Below, in pieces: positions 44,865-55,265 of a stretch of 64,000 bases of DNA. Below the pieces are notes generated by a model that searched no databases, had not been told where the DNA came from, and saw nothing but the letters and a program-made list of their open reading frames with translations. This DNA is from Methylophaga marina. GTDB taxonomy: Bacteria > Pseudomonadota > Gammaproteobacteria > Nitrosococcales > Methylophagaceae. Where the stretch lies: the NCBI RefSeq assembly GCF_030296755.1, contig NZ_AP027741.1, positions 2,419,475 to 2,483,474 of the forward strand, in the 5' to 3' direction. The translations under genes were made by a program, and so were the position numbers. Position 1 is the stretch's first letter. The number at the start of each line of letters is the position of its first letter.

Positions 44865-45032
44865 TTTAAGTTAAATAGTGACCAAGAGAATGGTGACCGT
44901 TTTATATTAATTTCACCTGTCCATGTTAGGCTTGAGTAATTAAAGTCTATTCGAATCAAATACAGTCTGTTTTGGTTCAAGCATGCAGCACGGTTTTCAG
45001 AGAATCTTATTAATTAAGAAAGGAGAGACAAC

Positions 45033-46487
45033 ATGAGCACAAACAATAACAACAGAACAACGACTGATTCCGGGTTACCTGTATCCAGTGATGAACATTC
45101 CTTAACCGTTGGTCGTGATGGGCCGATTCTGCTTCACGATTTATATCTTATTGAGCAGATGGCTAACTTTAATCGCGAACGAATTCCAGAACGACAACCC
45201 CATGCTAAGGGCTCTGGTGCGTTTGGTCATTTCAAAGTGACACATGATGTCAGCCAGTTTACCAAGGCGGCCGTGTTTCAACCTGGTACTGAAACTGAAA
45301 CATTAATGCGCTTTTCCAGTGTGGCTGGTGAACGAGGTAGCCCTGATACCTGGCGTGACCCACGTGGCTTTTCCATTAAGTTTTACACGACGGAAGGTAA
45401 CTATGACATGGTGGGGAACAATACCCCCGTGTTTTTTATTCGTGACCCGTTAAAATTCCAACATTTTATCCGCTCTCAAAAACGTCGTGCTGATAATGGT
45501 ATGCGTGACCATGATATGCAGTGGGACTTTTGGACCTTGTCTCCAGAGTCGGCGCATCAGGTGACGTGGTTGATGGGGGACCGTGGCATTCCCAAAACAT
45601 GGCGTAATATGAATGGCTATTCCAGTCATACGTATTTATGGGTGAATGATAAGGGCGAAAAGTTTTGGGTGAAATATCACTTCAAAACCAATCAGGGCAT
45701 TGATTTTCTGACTCAGGACGAAGCCGATACGCTGGCGGGTAAAGATGGCGATTATCACAGACGCGATTTGTTTAATGCGATCAAAGAAGGGAACAATCCT
45801 AGCTGGACCATGAACGTTCAGATTATGCCTTTTGAGGATGCGAAAACATACCGTCTGAATCCATTTGATTTAACGAAGGTCTGGCCTCACGATGATTATC
45901 CATTGCATGAAGTGGGGCAATTAACGCTGAATCGTAACCCGACAGATTTTCACACTGAGATTGAACAGGCCGCATTTGAGCCAAGCAATTTAGTACCAGG
46001 CATTGGGATTAGTCCTGACAAGATGTTACTGGGACGGATGTTTTCTTATGCTGATGCCCATCGCCACCGTTTAGGGGTGAACTATAAGCAGATTCCGGTG
46101 AATGCGCCGAAATGTCCTGTGAATAGTTATAGTAAAGATGGGGCCATGCGTGTACAAAATGTCACTGATCCTGTTTATGCGCCTAATTCTAAAGGTGGGC
46201 CGAAAGCTGATCCTGAAAACTATCCAGAAGACACCACATGGGCGGCCAGTGGTGAGTTCACACGCGAAGCTTACACGCTACGCGAAGATGATGACGACTT
46301 TGGTCAGGCCGGTATTTTAGTTCGGGAAGTGATGGATGATGCGCAGCGTGATCGTTTGGTCTCGAATGTGGTCGGCCACGTGAGTGACGGCGTTGAAGAG
46401 CCCGTATTATCACGCGTCATTGAGTACTGGAAAAACATTGATAGTGATATCGGTGAACGTATTGCGAAAGGCTTAGGTAAAGCGTAA
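45033..46487 (+). CDS. katA: Monofunctional heme catalase (KatA)
   Basis: 484 residues, small-subunit clade. The distal His is in [13 protein letters not shown], the Asn in [13 protein letters not shown], and the proximal heme Tyr in [14 protein letters not shown]. The length and the lack of a C-terminal flavodoxin-like domain fit clade 3. It converts H2O2 to water and oxygen in the cytoplasm. AAAGGAG precedes ATG and a clear terminator follows, so it is monocistronic. The upstream 168-base gap should hold the promoter, but I could not assign an OxyR site with confidence. Confidence 0.95.
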   Translation: MSTNNNNRTTTDSGLPVSSDEHSLTVGRDGPILLHDLYLIEQMANFNRERIPERQPHAKGSGAFGHFKVTHDVSQFTKAAVFQPGTETETLMRFSSVAGERGSPDTWRDPRGFSIKFYTTEGNYDMVGNNTPVFFIRDPLKFQHFIRSQKRRADNGMRDHDMQWDFWTLSPESAHQVTWLMGDRGIPKTWRNMNGYSSHTYLWVNDKGEKFWVKYHFKTNQGIDFLTQDEADTLAGKDGDYHRRDLFNAIKEGNNPSWTMNVQIMPFEDAKTYRLNPFDLTKVWPHDDYPLHEVGQLTLNRNPTDFHTEIEQAAFEPSNLVPGIGISPDKMLLGRMFSYADAHRHRLGVNYKQIPVNAPKCPVNSYSKDGAMRVQNVTDPVYAPNSKGGPKADPENYPEDTTWAASGEFTREAYTLREDDDDFGQAGILVREVMDDAQRDRLVSNVVGHVSDGVEEPVLSRVIEYWKNIDSDIGERIAKGLGKA

Positions 46488-46508
46488 ACCAACACTTTGT
46501 CAGTGAAA

Positions 46509-46540
46509 TAAAAAAGCCAGCTTTATGCTGGCTTTTTTTA
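46509..46540. terminator. Bidirectional terminator after katA
   Basis: AAAAAGCCAGC and GCTGGCTTTTT form the stem around TTTAT, followed by a T run. It also serves the convergent yhcB. Confidence 0.92.
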
Positions 46541-46555
46541 TGAATCGATATGTTT

Positions 46556-46969
46556 TTATCGGTGCAACGCGTCTTCATCACCTTTATGGTTTGGGTGTAT
46601 GAAGTTGGACTCTTTCGCTGTCTGCGTATCCGGGCCATCTAAAAGCGCGCCAGCACGATCAGGCAATACACGCTGGTCAGTAAAGTTACCGAGTTCTTCA
46701 TAACCATGAGAAAGATGATCAAACAGTTCTTTGTATGAACCTGCCATATCTTTAAAGGCTTGTGCTGTTTTGTCGTAATGGGCATGCACTTTTTGTTTAT
46801 AGGCATCAAGTTCGGCTTGTTTATCGGCCAGTTGACGATCATATGACTCAGCGATTTCTTTCATTTGATGATCACTGCCAGGGGCTTGGCGACGTCCCAG
46901 AGCAAAGCCGAGCAATGCAGCAATGATAGCGATGATAATCGTGAGTGCCCAGATTTCCGTTGAGGTCAT
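46556..46969 (-). CDS. yhcB: YhcB/ZapG-family (DUF1043) membrane protein
   Basis: 137 residues. One N-terminal membrane helix (about 6-24) runs into GRRQAPG. A coiled-coil follows (KEIAESYDRQLADKQAELDAYKQKVHAHYDKTAQAFKDM in outline), then YKELFDHLSHGYEEL and a polar tail. This is the layout of YhcB (ZapG), which links cell division and envelope synthesis in enterobacteria. Stand-alone gene convergent with katA. Confidence 0.9.
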   Translation of the reverse strand: MTSTEIWALTIIIAIIAALLGFALGRRQAPGSDHQMKEIAESYDRQLADKQAELDAYKQKVHAHYDKTAQAFKDMAGSYKELFDHLSHGYEELGNFTDQRVLPDRAGALLDGPDTQTAKESNFIHPNHKGDEDALHR

Positions 46970-47109
46970 AGTTCTTCCCGTTAAAAGTGAATAAGCTCTA
47001 GTCTAGCCATTGAGTGTCTTCATGACAAACCGTTTTATTGAAAGGTTTTATTTTGTGATTTAATAAGCCATTGATATCACTTCTATCCCCATTGCTGAAA
47101 GGATACATC

Positions 47110-48555
47110 ATGGTTTCACCTCTTTTCTTGGGTCAGTCAACACAGGCCGTCACCTTATTAGCTAATATGGCAAACCGTCATGGTCTGATTGCCGGTGCGA
47201 CAGGGACAGGCAAAACCGTCACGCTTCAGGTGCTGGCAGAAAGCTTCAGTCAGATAGGTGTGCCTGTATTTGCAGCAGACATTAAAGGGGACTTATCGGG
47301 AATCAGTCAGCCAGGTAAACCGCATCCCAAAATTAATGAGCGTGTTGATCTGATGGAACTGTCAGATTTTGGCTTTACTGGAATGCCAGTCACGTGCTGG
47401 GATGTATTTGGCAAGCAGGGTCATCCACTTAGAGCAACGATTTCCGATATGGGGCCGTTGCTGTTATCCCGATTGATGAATTTGAATGAAACGCAGCAGG
47501 GCATTTTGAACTTGGTATTTCGCGTTGCCGATGACAATGGCTGGCTGGTTTTAGATTTAAAAGATCTCCGATCCATGCTGCAGTTTATTGCTGAGAATGC
47601 GGCAGAGTTCAGAACCTTATACGGCAATATTTCTGCTGCTAGTGTGGGCGCTATTCAACGTCGTTTATTAGGACTGGAAGAGCAGGGGGCTGACCAGTTA
47701 TTTGGTGAGCCAATGTTGAATCTGGATGATCTGTTGCAAACAGATGAACATGGGCGAGGCATCATTAACTTGCTGGCCGCTGACAGTCTAATGCAGTCGC
47801 CTAATCTTTATAGTGCTTTTTTACTCTGGCTGTTATCTGAATTATTTGAGCAATTACCCGAAGTAGGCGATCCTGAAAAACCGAAGTTGGTGCTATTTTT
47901 TGATGAGGCTCATTTATTATTTGATGATGCGCCTAAAGTATTGTTGGATAAAATTGAGCAAGTCGTTCGACTTATTCGTTCAAAAGGCGTTGGCGTGTAT
48001 TTTGTCACACAAAACCCGACAGATATTCCGGATAGTGTGTTGGGACAATTGGGCAACCGCATTCAACATGCTTTACGTGCATACACCGTAAAAGACCAAA
48101 AAGCGTTAAAAGCAGCTGCTGAAACGTTCCGTGATAACCCAGAATTTGATACCCGCGAAAAGCTGACGAGTTTAGGTGTGGGCGAAGCCCTGATCTCCAC
48201 ACTGGATGAAAAAGGTCGCCCGCAGGTGGTGCAGCAAACGCTTATCAAACCGCCACAGAGTCAGATTGGTCCCATTACTGAGCAGCAAAGACAGAGTCTG
48301 CTGAGCACGTCTTTAGTGGCCGGTGTTTATGACAAGACGCTGGATAGAGAGTCAGCCTATGAAGTGCTGGCAGAGCGTGCATTAAAAGCCCAGGAGGCTG
48401 AAAAGAATCAGCCTGAAGACGAACCCAAAACAATTAAGAGAAGGCGTGAAACCGTGCTGGAAGCCTTTGCAAAAAGTACGATGCGTGCAATTGGCAGTCA
48501 ATTAGGTCGTCGAATTGTCAGAGGTATTTTGGGTTCCTTATTAGGCAAGAAATAA
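47110..48555 (+). CDS. HerA-like ATPase of the DUF853/YjgR family
   Basis: About 481 residues from ATG 47110, which has AAAGGA upstream. Walker A GATGTGKTVT is near residue 32. A DIKGDLSGISQPG segment follows, then Walker B LVLFFDEAHLLFDD and the sensor-like TQNPTDIPDSVLGQLGNRIQHALRAYT. These are all conserved in DUF853 proteins, relatives of HerA/FtsK. A basic tail rich in Arg (KRRRET) precedes a hydrophobic Gly-rich end. The biological role of this family is not established. Confidence 0.9.
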   Translation: MVSPLFLGQSTQAVTLLANMANRHGLIAGATGTGKTVTLQVLAESFSQIGVPVFAADIKGDLSGISQPGKPHPKINERVDLMELSDFGFTGMPVTCWDVFGKQGHPLRATISDMGPLLLSRLMNLNETQQGILNLVFRVADDNGWLVLDLKDLRSMLQFIAENAAEFRTLYGNISAASVGAIQRRLLGLEEQGADQLFGEPMLNLDDLLQTDEHGRGIINLLAADSLMQSPNLYSAFLLWLLSELFEQLPEVGDPEKPKLVLFFDEAHLLFDDAPKVLLDKIEQVVRLIRSKGVGVYFVTQNPTDIPDSVLGQLGNRIQHALRAYTVKDQKALKAAAETFRDNPEFDTREKLTSLGVGEALISTLDEKGRPQVVQQTLIKPPQSQIGPITEQQRQSLLSTSLVAGVYDKTLDRESAYEVLAERALKAQEAEKNQPEDEPKTIKRRRETVLEAFAKSTMRAIGSQLGRRIVRGILGSLLGKK

Positions 48556-48611
48556 CAAATTGAGTCTGTTTTTAAATGCCGTAGAATAGTCATGAAGATA
48601 TAAGGGGAAAA

Positions 48612-48860
48612 ATGATGATTGATACTAAGAAAATTGAAGAAGTCGTACAAAGCATCAGCAAAGCATTACCACCGGGTTTAGTGCAAATGCAGGAAGATGC
48701 TGAAAAGAATATTCGTTCAGCTCTCACCGCGACATTCACCAAGCTGGATTTAGTCACGCGTGAAGAGTTTGAAGTACAGGCGCAAGTATTGTTGCGTACC
48801 CGTGAAAAGTTGGAGGCACTGGAACGACGTGTCGCCGAGTTAGAAAACCCACCTAAATAA
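48612..48860 (+). CDS. ubiK: Ubiquinone biosynthesis accessory factor UbiK
   Basis: 82 residues (or 81 from the second ATG). It matches the BMFP/YqiC family: IEEVVQSISKALPPG at the N-terminus, then KNIRSALTATFTKLDLVTREEFEVQAQVLLRTREKLEALERRVAELE in outline, an amphipathic helix followed by a trimeric coiled coil. UbiK partners UbiJ in the soluble Ubi complex for O2-dependent ubiquinone synthesis. AGGGGA lies 5 bases upstream. Confidence 0.93.
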   Translation: MMIDTKKIEEVVQSISKALPPGLVQMQEDAEKNIRSALTATFTKLDLVTREEFEVQAQVLLRTREKLEALERRVAELENPPK

Positions 48861-48870
48861 GAGAAACACT

Positions 48871-49185
48871 ATGTCTGAATTTACTAATGTCACGGTCACA
48901 CGTGAAGCAAACGTTTATTTCGATGGTAATGTGACCAGCCGTAAAGTGACATTTGCTGATGGCAGCTACAAAACATTAGGCATTATGATGCCTGGTGAGT
49001 TTACCTTTGGTACTGAAAAAGCCGAATTGATGGAAATTCTGGCAGGTAAACTGAGTTATCGATTGAAAGGTGATGCAGAGTGGATTGATGTGACAGCTGG
49101 CGAGTCCTTCAATGTGCCTGCTAACTCATCATTCGATATCCAGATTTTAGAGTTAGTGGATTACTGCTGTACTTACTTAGATTAA
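48871..49185 (+). CDS. ppnP: Pyrimidine/purine nucleoside phosphorylase PpnP
   Basis: 104 residues, a small cupin (DUF1255). Family motifs are VYFDGNVTSRKVTF, GIMMPGEFTFGTEKAELMEILAGKL, and GESFNVPANSSFDIQI with final YCCTYLD. E. coli PpnP cleaves several nucleosides with phosphate. It lies 10 bases after ubiK and before a terminator. Confidence 0.92.
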   Translation: MSEFTNVTVTREANVYFDGNVTSRKVTFADGSYKTLGIMMPGEFTFGTEKAELMEILAGKLSYRLKGDAEWIDVTAGESFNVPANSSFDIQILELVDYCCTYLD

Positions 49186-49206
49186 TTTTATTTTTCTATC
49201 AGCAAT

Positions 49207-49234
49207 AAAAAAGGCGCTTCAAGCGCCTTTTTTT
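49207..49234. terminator. Bidirectional terminator after ppnP
   Basis: AAAAAAGGCGC-TTCAA-GCGCCTTTTTTT. It serves ppnP and the convergent DUF481 gene. Confidence 0.92.
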
Positions 49235-49253
49235 ATGTCTTTAAGAGAGACCT

Positions 49254-50417
49254 TTATTCCCAATCATAGACTAAGTTCATTTGATACGTGGTATCGGTTG
49301 TCTCAGCGTCTTCAGCAGGTTGACTGTTATATTTGCTACGCAGGCTAGCACGTAATTTCCAGTCTTCTTTTTCAGTAATAGGCATTTCTCCACCAAAATT
49401 GGTGACAATCAGATAATTGGTGCCAGGGCTGCTGAATGAGGGGTAGTAGGTCAGATCATGAAATAAACTGAGTTTACTGTTCATTTTGTATTTGATGTCA
49501 TAGCCTAATACACCTGTTGGGTCTTTATCTTTTGTGCCATCGCTGTAGCTTTCAAAGCGATAACCCAGACCGGCGAAGCCTTTGAATTTGAGATCATCTT
49601 CACGAATGAAAAATCGACCTAAACTCGCTGCGGCAATGGCACGTAAGTCTAATTCTTCAAACTCATCAATTTCAAAGTCGGCTGAACCACGAGCAAACCA
49701 CATTTCGCTGATATCACGTTCTAAAGATAGACCGGCCAGCTTTTGGTTGGCGGTTTGTTCGCCATCTTCTTTCTGGAAGTTAATTTCCATGTAGAGATTC
49801 ATGCGTTCGGCATCTGTTTCTCGGTTCAGCTCACCTCGACCATGCGCGCCAAATCGATTTGTATTACCTGATGCACCCGTTACACCCATTGCAATGCTGC
49901 CGCTCCATGGATCACGCAGACGATTTCGTTCTTCACGTAGCGCGTTAATCGCTGTTTCATAAGACGTTTTTATGTCTTCAACTTCTTTTTCTTTGTCAGC
50001 TTTAATGGTTTCGATTTCGTCTTGATATTCTTGTTGTACAGCAAGAATTTGAGGTTTGGTGGCATCAGTAGCCCAAACGTTTTTGATGTTTTTTGGGTCA
50101 ATATCCACATTACCGAATGCTGTATTAGTCAGTTGCGCTTGGCCGTTATTATCAACAGATAGTTGGCCGACTATTCTGTCGCGGCTGTCTAACTCAATCA
50201 GATATTTTTTATCGGTAGTGATTTGGCTGACACGAGCATAATCAATCGTGACTTCATTAGCAAAGGCTGTGTCCATAATTAATTGACCATTTGCGACTTG
50301 TTTTACTGTCCCTTTGAGCATACTGCCATCATCAAGAACGACTTGGTCAGCTACTGCGATATTGGTCAATGTGCTTGAAATTAATAAAAAAATAGTCCTC
50401 AAGCTAGGCTTGTACAT
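49254..50417 (-). CDS. DUF481 outer-membrane beta-barrel protein with coiled coil
   Basis: 387 residues. A signal peptide ends near residue 23 (IAVA-D). A small SH3-like region follows (residues 25-105: VVLDDGSMLKGTVKQV, VSQITTDKKY), then a charged coiled coil (about 115-165, EYQDEIETIKADKEKEVEDIK in outline). From about 170 comes the DUF481 barrel (WSGSIAMGVTGASGNTN), ending MNLVYDWE. Related to YdiY-type porin-like proteins of unknown function. GGAG precedes ATG by 5 bases. Confidence 0.88.
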   Translation of the reverse strand: MYKPSLRTIFLLISSTLTNIAVADQVVLDDGSMLKGTVKQVANGQLIMDTAFANEVTIDYARVSQITTDKKYLIELDSRDRIVGQLSVDNNGQAQLTNTAFGNVDIDPKNIKNVWATDATKPQILAVQQEYQDEIETIKADKEKEVEDIKTSYETAINALREERNRLRDPWSGSIAMGVTGASGNTNRFGAHGRGELNRETDAERMNLYMEINFQKEDGEQTANQKLAGLSLERDISEMWFARGSADFEIDEFEELDLRAIAAASLGRFFIREDDLKFKGFAGLGYRFESYSDGTKDKDPTGVLGYDIKYKMNSKLSLFHDLTYYPSFSSPGTNYLIVTNFGGEMPITEKEDWKLRASLRSKYNSQPAEDAETTDTTYQMNLVYDWE

Positions 50418-50590
50418 ATAAACTCCGGAGATTTGTATTAGATGAGTTGCGCGCTACTAAACTAACACAAGCAACCTCGCTCGTAAAAACGCAACGCCTT
50501 TTTTGTCCTTTATTTATTCGACAAGTTTCACGGCATCTCAAAAAAAGTTAGGCTAATATTTCTTTTTTTAAACTCAACCAAGGATGGAGT

Positions 50591-52092
50591 ATGAGTATCG
50601 CAAAGGTTTACAGCCGTGCGGTGACAGGCATACATGCCCAAGAAGTCACGATTGAGGTACATCTGTCGAATGGTTTGCCTAGTTTGTCGATTGTAGGGAT
50701 GCCAGAAACAGCGGTGAAAGAAAGCAAGGATAGAGTGCGTTCTGCCATATTGAACTCCCAGTTTACCTTCCCTCAGCAACGTATCACTATCAATCTGGCT
50801 CCTGCAGACTTACCCAAGGAAGGTGGACGGTTTGATTTACCCATAGCATTAGGCATCTTAGCCGCATCAAACCAGATTCCACTGCAGACAATTGCTGATA
50901 AGGAATTTATTGGTGAATTAGGATTGGCTGGCGAATGTCGTTCAGTGCGGGGCGTGTTACCAACCGCACTGGCCGCATCGGCAGCCAAACGTACATTGAT
51001 TCTGCCAGAAATCAATGCCGGTGAAGCTGCCTTGATTGAACAATGCGAGAGTTTTGGGGCGGATAACTTGCTCGCCGTATGCGCGCATTTACATGGACAA
51101 AAACGACTTAACCTGGCGAGTTCACCAGATTTATCTGATGCAGCAGACTACCCAGATCTCATTGATATTCGAGGGCAGTCTCATGCAAGAAGAGCACTAG
51201 AGATTGCCGCAGCAGGCTCACACAGTATTTTATTTTGTGGACCGCCTGGTACAGGGAAAACCATGCTTGCCAGCCGATTACCCGGCATATTAACCACGAT
51301 GTCTGAAGCTGAAGCAGTAGAAACGGCAGCCATACATTCTATTGCTTCTAACGGTTTTGATCCTGGTCATTGGCGTCAGCGTCCATTTCGTTCACCTCAT
51401 CACACAGCATCTGCTGTGGCTTTAGTGGGGGAGGCAGTCATCCGAGACCGGGAGAAATATCATTAGCGCATAATGGCGTACTTTTTCTTGATGAACTCCC
51501 TGAGTTTGACCGGCGTGTGTTGGAAGTGCTGCGCGAGCCAATAGAATCTGGCAAAATCTCGGTGTCGAGAGCAGCTCATCAGGCGGAGTTTCCAGCCCGC
51601 TTTCAACTGGTGGCAGCCATGAATCCGTGTCCATGTGGTTATCTGGGCGAGTCTCGCTGTCGGTGCACAGAAGAGCAAGTTCGTCGCTATCGTGCTAAAG
51701 TCTCCGGCCCATTGCTGGACAGAATTGATATGTTGGTTGACGTGCCTGCGGTAGATAAAAGCTTATTAAGACATCAACATGTCGATGTGACAGCCGAATA
51801 TTCAGAACAGGTTCGGCATCGAGTAGAAAAAGCCCGCAAGAGACAGCTCGATCGACAGCGTAAAGCCAATAATTTGTTAGACCAAAAAGAAATTGAGGAT
51901 GTGTGTCTGTTGAGTGAAGACGATTATCAGCTAGTGGAAAAGGCGATTGTCCGCCTTGGACTATCAGCACGGGCCTACCATCGAATTCTAAAAGTGGCGA
52001 GAACGATTGCTGATCTTGCAGGAAGTCGTCAAATACAAACTGAACATCTCAGCGAAGCCATTAGCTATCGTCGGCTTGATGTAGGTCACTAA
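50591..52092 (+). CDS. comM: Mg-chelatase-like AAA+ protein ComM (YifB), split by a frameshift
   Basis: Frames 50591-51466 and from about 51425 to 52092 form one protein of about 500 residues, the normal length. The first frame has the YifB N-terminal domain (LSIVGMPETAVKESKDRVRSA) and Walker A GPPGTGKTMLA. The second has GEISLAHNGVLFLDELPEF and MNPCPCGYLG. The break is at GTGGGGGAGG (about 51427-51436): one more G restores VGGGSHPRPGEISL. ComM is a branch-migration helicase for natural transformation. As written, the ATPase is cut after Walker A. Confidence 0.9.
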
Positions 52093-52161
52093 TGTTGCCG
52101 CTTTTTACCTTATTTGTTGAGTGGAAACACTCGTTTGATCATGTAGTTTTCAGAGGCGTTA

Positions 52162-54183
52162 ATGCTCAATGATCTTAACCCGCAGCAGCAGGAAGCTGCG
52201 CGTCATATAGATGGACCCCTCCTAGTTTTAGCTGGTGCCGGTAGTGGTAAGACGCGGGTAATAACCCGAAAGATTGCCTATCTGATTGAGCAATGTGGTA
52301 TTCCAGCCAAAAATATTGCTGCAGTCACTTTCACCAATAAAGCGGCGCGTGAGATGAAAACCCGTGTGTCTGAATTGATGGCCAGTCGTCAAAATTCGGC
52401 GGCAGCACGTGGTTTGATGGTCTCAACTTTCCACACACTTGGTTTGAATATTCTACGCCGTGAATATAAATCACTCGGATATCGCAGTGGTTTTTCTATT
52501 TTTGATGCTCAAGACAGTCTGGCGGTATTACGTGATCTGATGGGACGTGATTTTGCTGCAGATAGTGAGCATGCTGAACAGGTGCAGTGGCAAATATCAG
52601 AGTGGAAGAATCAGCTGATTCTGCCTGACAAGGCCATGCAAATTGCTGAAGCAGGTACGCAAATGGCTGCAGCGAAAGTGTATCCACTCTATACCGCTGC
52701 GTTACAAGCCTATAACGCCGTTGATTTTGATGATTTGATACTCAAACCGGTGGTGTTGTTTCGTGAAAACCCTGAAGTATTAAAAAAGTGGCAAGCGCGT
52801 ATTCACTATTTGTTAGTGGATGAGTATCAGGATACCAATGGCTGCCAGTATGAGCTGGTCAAGCAGCTGGTCGGCATTCGTGAAGCACTGACAGTGGTAG
52901 GTGATGATGATCAGTCTGTCTATTCATGGCGTGGTGCCCGACCGGAAAATCTGGCACAACTACAGACCGACTATCCTCGTCTGAAACTGATTAAACTCGA
53001 ACAAAATTACCGTTCCATGAGCCGCATTCTACGAGTGGCTAATACTCTGATACGCAATAATCCTCACGTATTTGAAAAGCAATTATGGAGTGCACTGGGA
53101 GAGGGTGATCCGATACGGGTGATCGGCTGTCGAGATGATGATCATGAATCAGAAAAAGTGGTGTCTGAGCTGCTTTATCACAAGCTGAAACATCAGGCCA
53201 GTTTCAAAGATTATGCGATCCTCTATCGCAGTAATCATCAGTCCAGACCGATTGAACGCGTATTACGTGAACATAATGTGCCTTACTTCTTAACTGGCGG
53301 CACATCGTTTTTCTCACGGATCGAAGTGAAAGACATCATGGCCTATCTGAGATTGCTAGCGAATCAGGATGATGACAATGCCTTCCTTCGGGTTATTAAT
53401 ACGCCGCGCCGTGGGATAGGTTCAAGCACTCTACAAGCTCTCGGTAATTATGCTACTGAGCGTAAAACCAGTTTGTTTGGTGCCTGCTTTGAGATGGGCC
53501 TGGCTGAAAAATTGCCTGAAAAAGCGATTCTGAATCTGACCCATTTTGCTAACTGGTTGGTTGATATTGCAGATAGAGCTAAACGTGGTGACTTAATGAG
53601 TGCGATCCGCGATATGGTCGAAGAAATCGAATATCGTGGTTGGCTGGAAGAGACCAGTGGTGATCCGAATAAAGCAGAGCGGCGCATGGACAACGTGCTC
53701 GAGCTGTTGAGCTGGATTGAACGTATCATCGAAAATGATACCGAAGAGAAAAGTATTGGCGATATTGCAGCCAGACTGACATTGATGGACATTCTGGATC
53801 GTCAGGAAGACGAAAACCAAGCTGATGCCGTGCATTTGATGACCTTACATGCTGCAAAAGGTCTGGAGTTTCCACATGTATTCATGATTGGCATGGAAGA
53901 AGAAATTCTGCCTCACCGAACTAGTATCGAAGAAGGCACCATCGAAGAAGAACGTCGCCTGACCTATGTCGGTATTACCCGAGCCCAACGCAGTCTGGTC
54001 ATGACGATGGCCAATACGCGTAAGCGTTATGGGGAGAAGATGGAGTGTGAGGAAAGCCGTTTTCTTCGTGAGTTACCATCAGATGATCTGATTTGGATGT
54101 CTGAAAAAACACAGGCTGATCCGGAAGAACGCAAAGAGCGTGGTAAGGCGCATCTCTCTAATATTCGGCAAATGCTGAAATAA
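52162..54183 (+). CDS. rep: ATP-dependent DNA helicase Rep
   Basis: 673 residues, UvrD/Rep superfamily 1A. LNPQQQEAARHIDGPLLVLAGAGSGKT gives the Q-motif and Walker A (residues 25-31). Other motifs are FTNKAAREMKTRV, DDQSVYSWRGA, LEQNYRS, MTLHAAKGLEFPHVF and ERRLTYVGITRA. The length and N-terminus match Rep rather than UvrD (about 720). It removes proteins ahead of the replication fork. It starts 69 bases after comM. Confidence 0.93.
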   Translation: MLNDLNPQQQEAARHIDGPLLVLAGAGSGKTRVITRKIAYLIEQCGIPAKNIAAVTFTNKAAREMKTRVSELMASRQNSAAARGLMVSTFHTLGLNILRREYKSLGYRSGFSIFDAQDSLAVLRDLMGRDFAADSEHAEQVQWQISEWKNQLILPDKAMQIAEAGTQMAAAKVYPLYTAALQAYNAVDFDDLILKPVVLFRENPEVLKKWQARIHYLLVDEYQDTNGCQYELVKQLVGIREALTVVGDDDQSVYSWRGARPENLAQLQTDYPRLKLIKLEQNYRSMSRILRVANTLIRNNPHVFEKQLWSALGEGDPIRVIGCRDDDHESEKVVSELLYHKLKHQASFKDYAILYRSNHQSRPIERVLREHNVPYFLTGGTSFFSRIEVKDIMAYLRLLANQDDDNAFLRVINTPRRGIGSSTLQALGNYATERKTSLFGACFEMGLAEKLPEKAILNLTHFANWLVDIADRAKRGDLMSAIRDMVEEIEYRGWLEETSGDPNKAERRMDNVLELLSWIERIIENDTEEKSIGDIAARLTLMDILDRQEDENQADAVHLMTLHAAKGLEFPHVFMIGMEEEILPHRTSIEEGTIEEERRLTYVGITRAQRSLVMTMANTRKRYGEKMECEESRFLRELPSDDLIWMSEKTQADPEERKERGKAHLSNIRQMLK

Positions 54184-54219
54184 AAAAAGCCCGGTGACTG
54201 AAGTGACCGGGCTTTTTTA
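54183..54219. terminator. Bidirectional terminator after rep
   Basis: AGCCCGGT and ACCGGGCT form the stem around a 10-base loop that can pair further, with A and T runs on either side. Confidence 0.92.
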
Positions 54220-54221
54220 TG

Positions 54222-54746
54222 CTAAACCATGCGGCGAAGCGTGTCGTCTTTGCGTATAAAGTGATGGTAGAGTGCAGCGCCAATATGGCCGACCACCAAA
54301 ATAACCAGTACGATAGCTAATACTGAGTGTAACTCGCCGATATCATGGGCCCATTGCACTTTATCTGCTGGTTTTTCAACGAGCACCTGACCAAATACTT
54401 TGACTGGATACCCATGTCCATGGATATATAGTGCACCCAGTGGTGGCATAGCAATCAGGCAAAAATACATGATGCTATGTACCGTTTTTACCAGTTTGCT
54501 GTTAGCACCTTCAATAATCGGACGTTGATTTTTTTGTTTCATACTCCACAATAAACGCACTATGGCGAGAATCATAATGATTGCGCCTATCGACACATGA
54601 TAGGGACCGAACGTGTCGCCTAACCAGTGTTTACCATCGTTAATCCGATCAGCAAATTTAAAAAATTGTTGGAAAACAAGTACGGCTACTAACCAGTGGA
54701 AAAAACGCGTCACACTGCCATATCGGTCTATCGAATCATTTATCAT
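54222..54746 (-). CDS. Cytochrome b561 family protein
   Basis: About 174 residues from ATG 54746. AAGGAGAGAG lies just upstream of this ATG, so the in-frame ATG at 54770 would place the ribosome site inside the gene. Four membrane helices carry the heme-ligand His residues: RFFHWLVAVLV (helix 1), GPYHVSIGAIIM (helix 2), KTVHSIMYFCLI and GELHSVLAIVLVILVVGHIGAALYHH. This is the di-heme CybB/YceJ layout, a quinol-oxidising or superoxide-oxidising membrane protein in relatives. Confidence 0.92.
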   Translation of the reverse strand: MINDSIDRYGSVTRFFHWLVAVLVFQQFFKFADRINDGKHWLGDTFGPYHVSIGAIIMILAIVRLLWSMKQKNQRPIIEGANSKLVKTVHSIMYFCLIAMPPLGALYIHGHGYPVKVFGQVLVEKPADKVQWAHDIGELHSVLAIVLVILVVGHIGAALYHHFIRKDDTLRRMV

Positions 54747-54818
54747 TTCTCTCTCCTTTGTGAAAACCATCGCTGAGACAGAATTATCAATACAATTGTT
54801 CCGGTTATTCGGTTTTTA

Positions 54819-55265
54819 TTAAAATGATGATTGAATAATTTTGTCGAGTTGATTGGCAAACTGCATTCTGTCACGGTGATTAAAGGCATTCTGTCCACCT
54901 GTATCCACACCGCTTGAACGCATGGTATCCATAAAATTACGCATGGTTAAACGTGCAGCAATATTGCTTTTATCCATTAGTTCACCACGTGGGCTGAGGC
55001 AGATGCCGCCACGATCAATCACATCGTTGGCAAGTGGAATGTCAGCAGTGATAACTAAATCTTTCATTTGAACACGGCGGGCTATCTCATCATCTGCCAT
55101 GTCAAAACCTGAGGCGACTTGAATAAACTGAATTTGATTATCTGCCGGCACCTTAATCGCGTGGTTTGCAATAAAGGTCAGCGGCAGGGAGGTGCGTCTT
55201 GAAGCCCGAATCAGGATTTCTTTAATAACAGCCGGACAAGCGTCGGCATCGACCCAGATATGCAT
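54819..55265 (-). CDS. YaiI/YqxD-family (DUF188) protein
   Basis: 148 residues beginning IWVDADACPAVIKEILIRAS, the DUF188 signature. Later blocks are VASGFDMADDEIARRV, LVITADIPLANDVIDRGG and FMDTMRSSGVDTGGQNAFNHRDR. The fold is PIN-like with acidic residues at the active-site positions, so nuclease activity is possible but unproven. It overlaps the end of mrpG by one base and may be the last cistron of that operon. Confidence 0.92.
   Translation of the reverse strand: MHIWVDADACPAVIKEILIRASRRTSLPLTFIANHAIKVPADNQIQFIQVASGFDMADDEIARRVQMKDLVITADIPLANDVIDRGGICLSPRGELMDKSNIAARLTMRNFMDTMRSSGVDTGGQNAFNHRDRMQFANQLDKIIQSSF

Noticed and set aside
44865-45032. OxyR or other operator upstream of katA
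   Set aside because: AT-rich with partial matches only; nothing stands above background.
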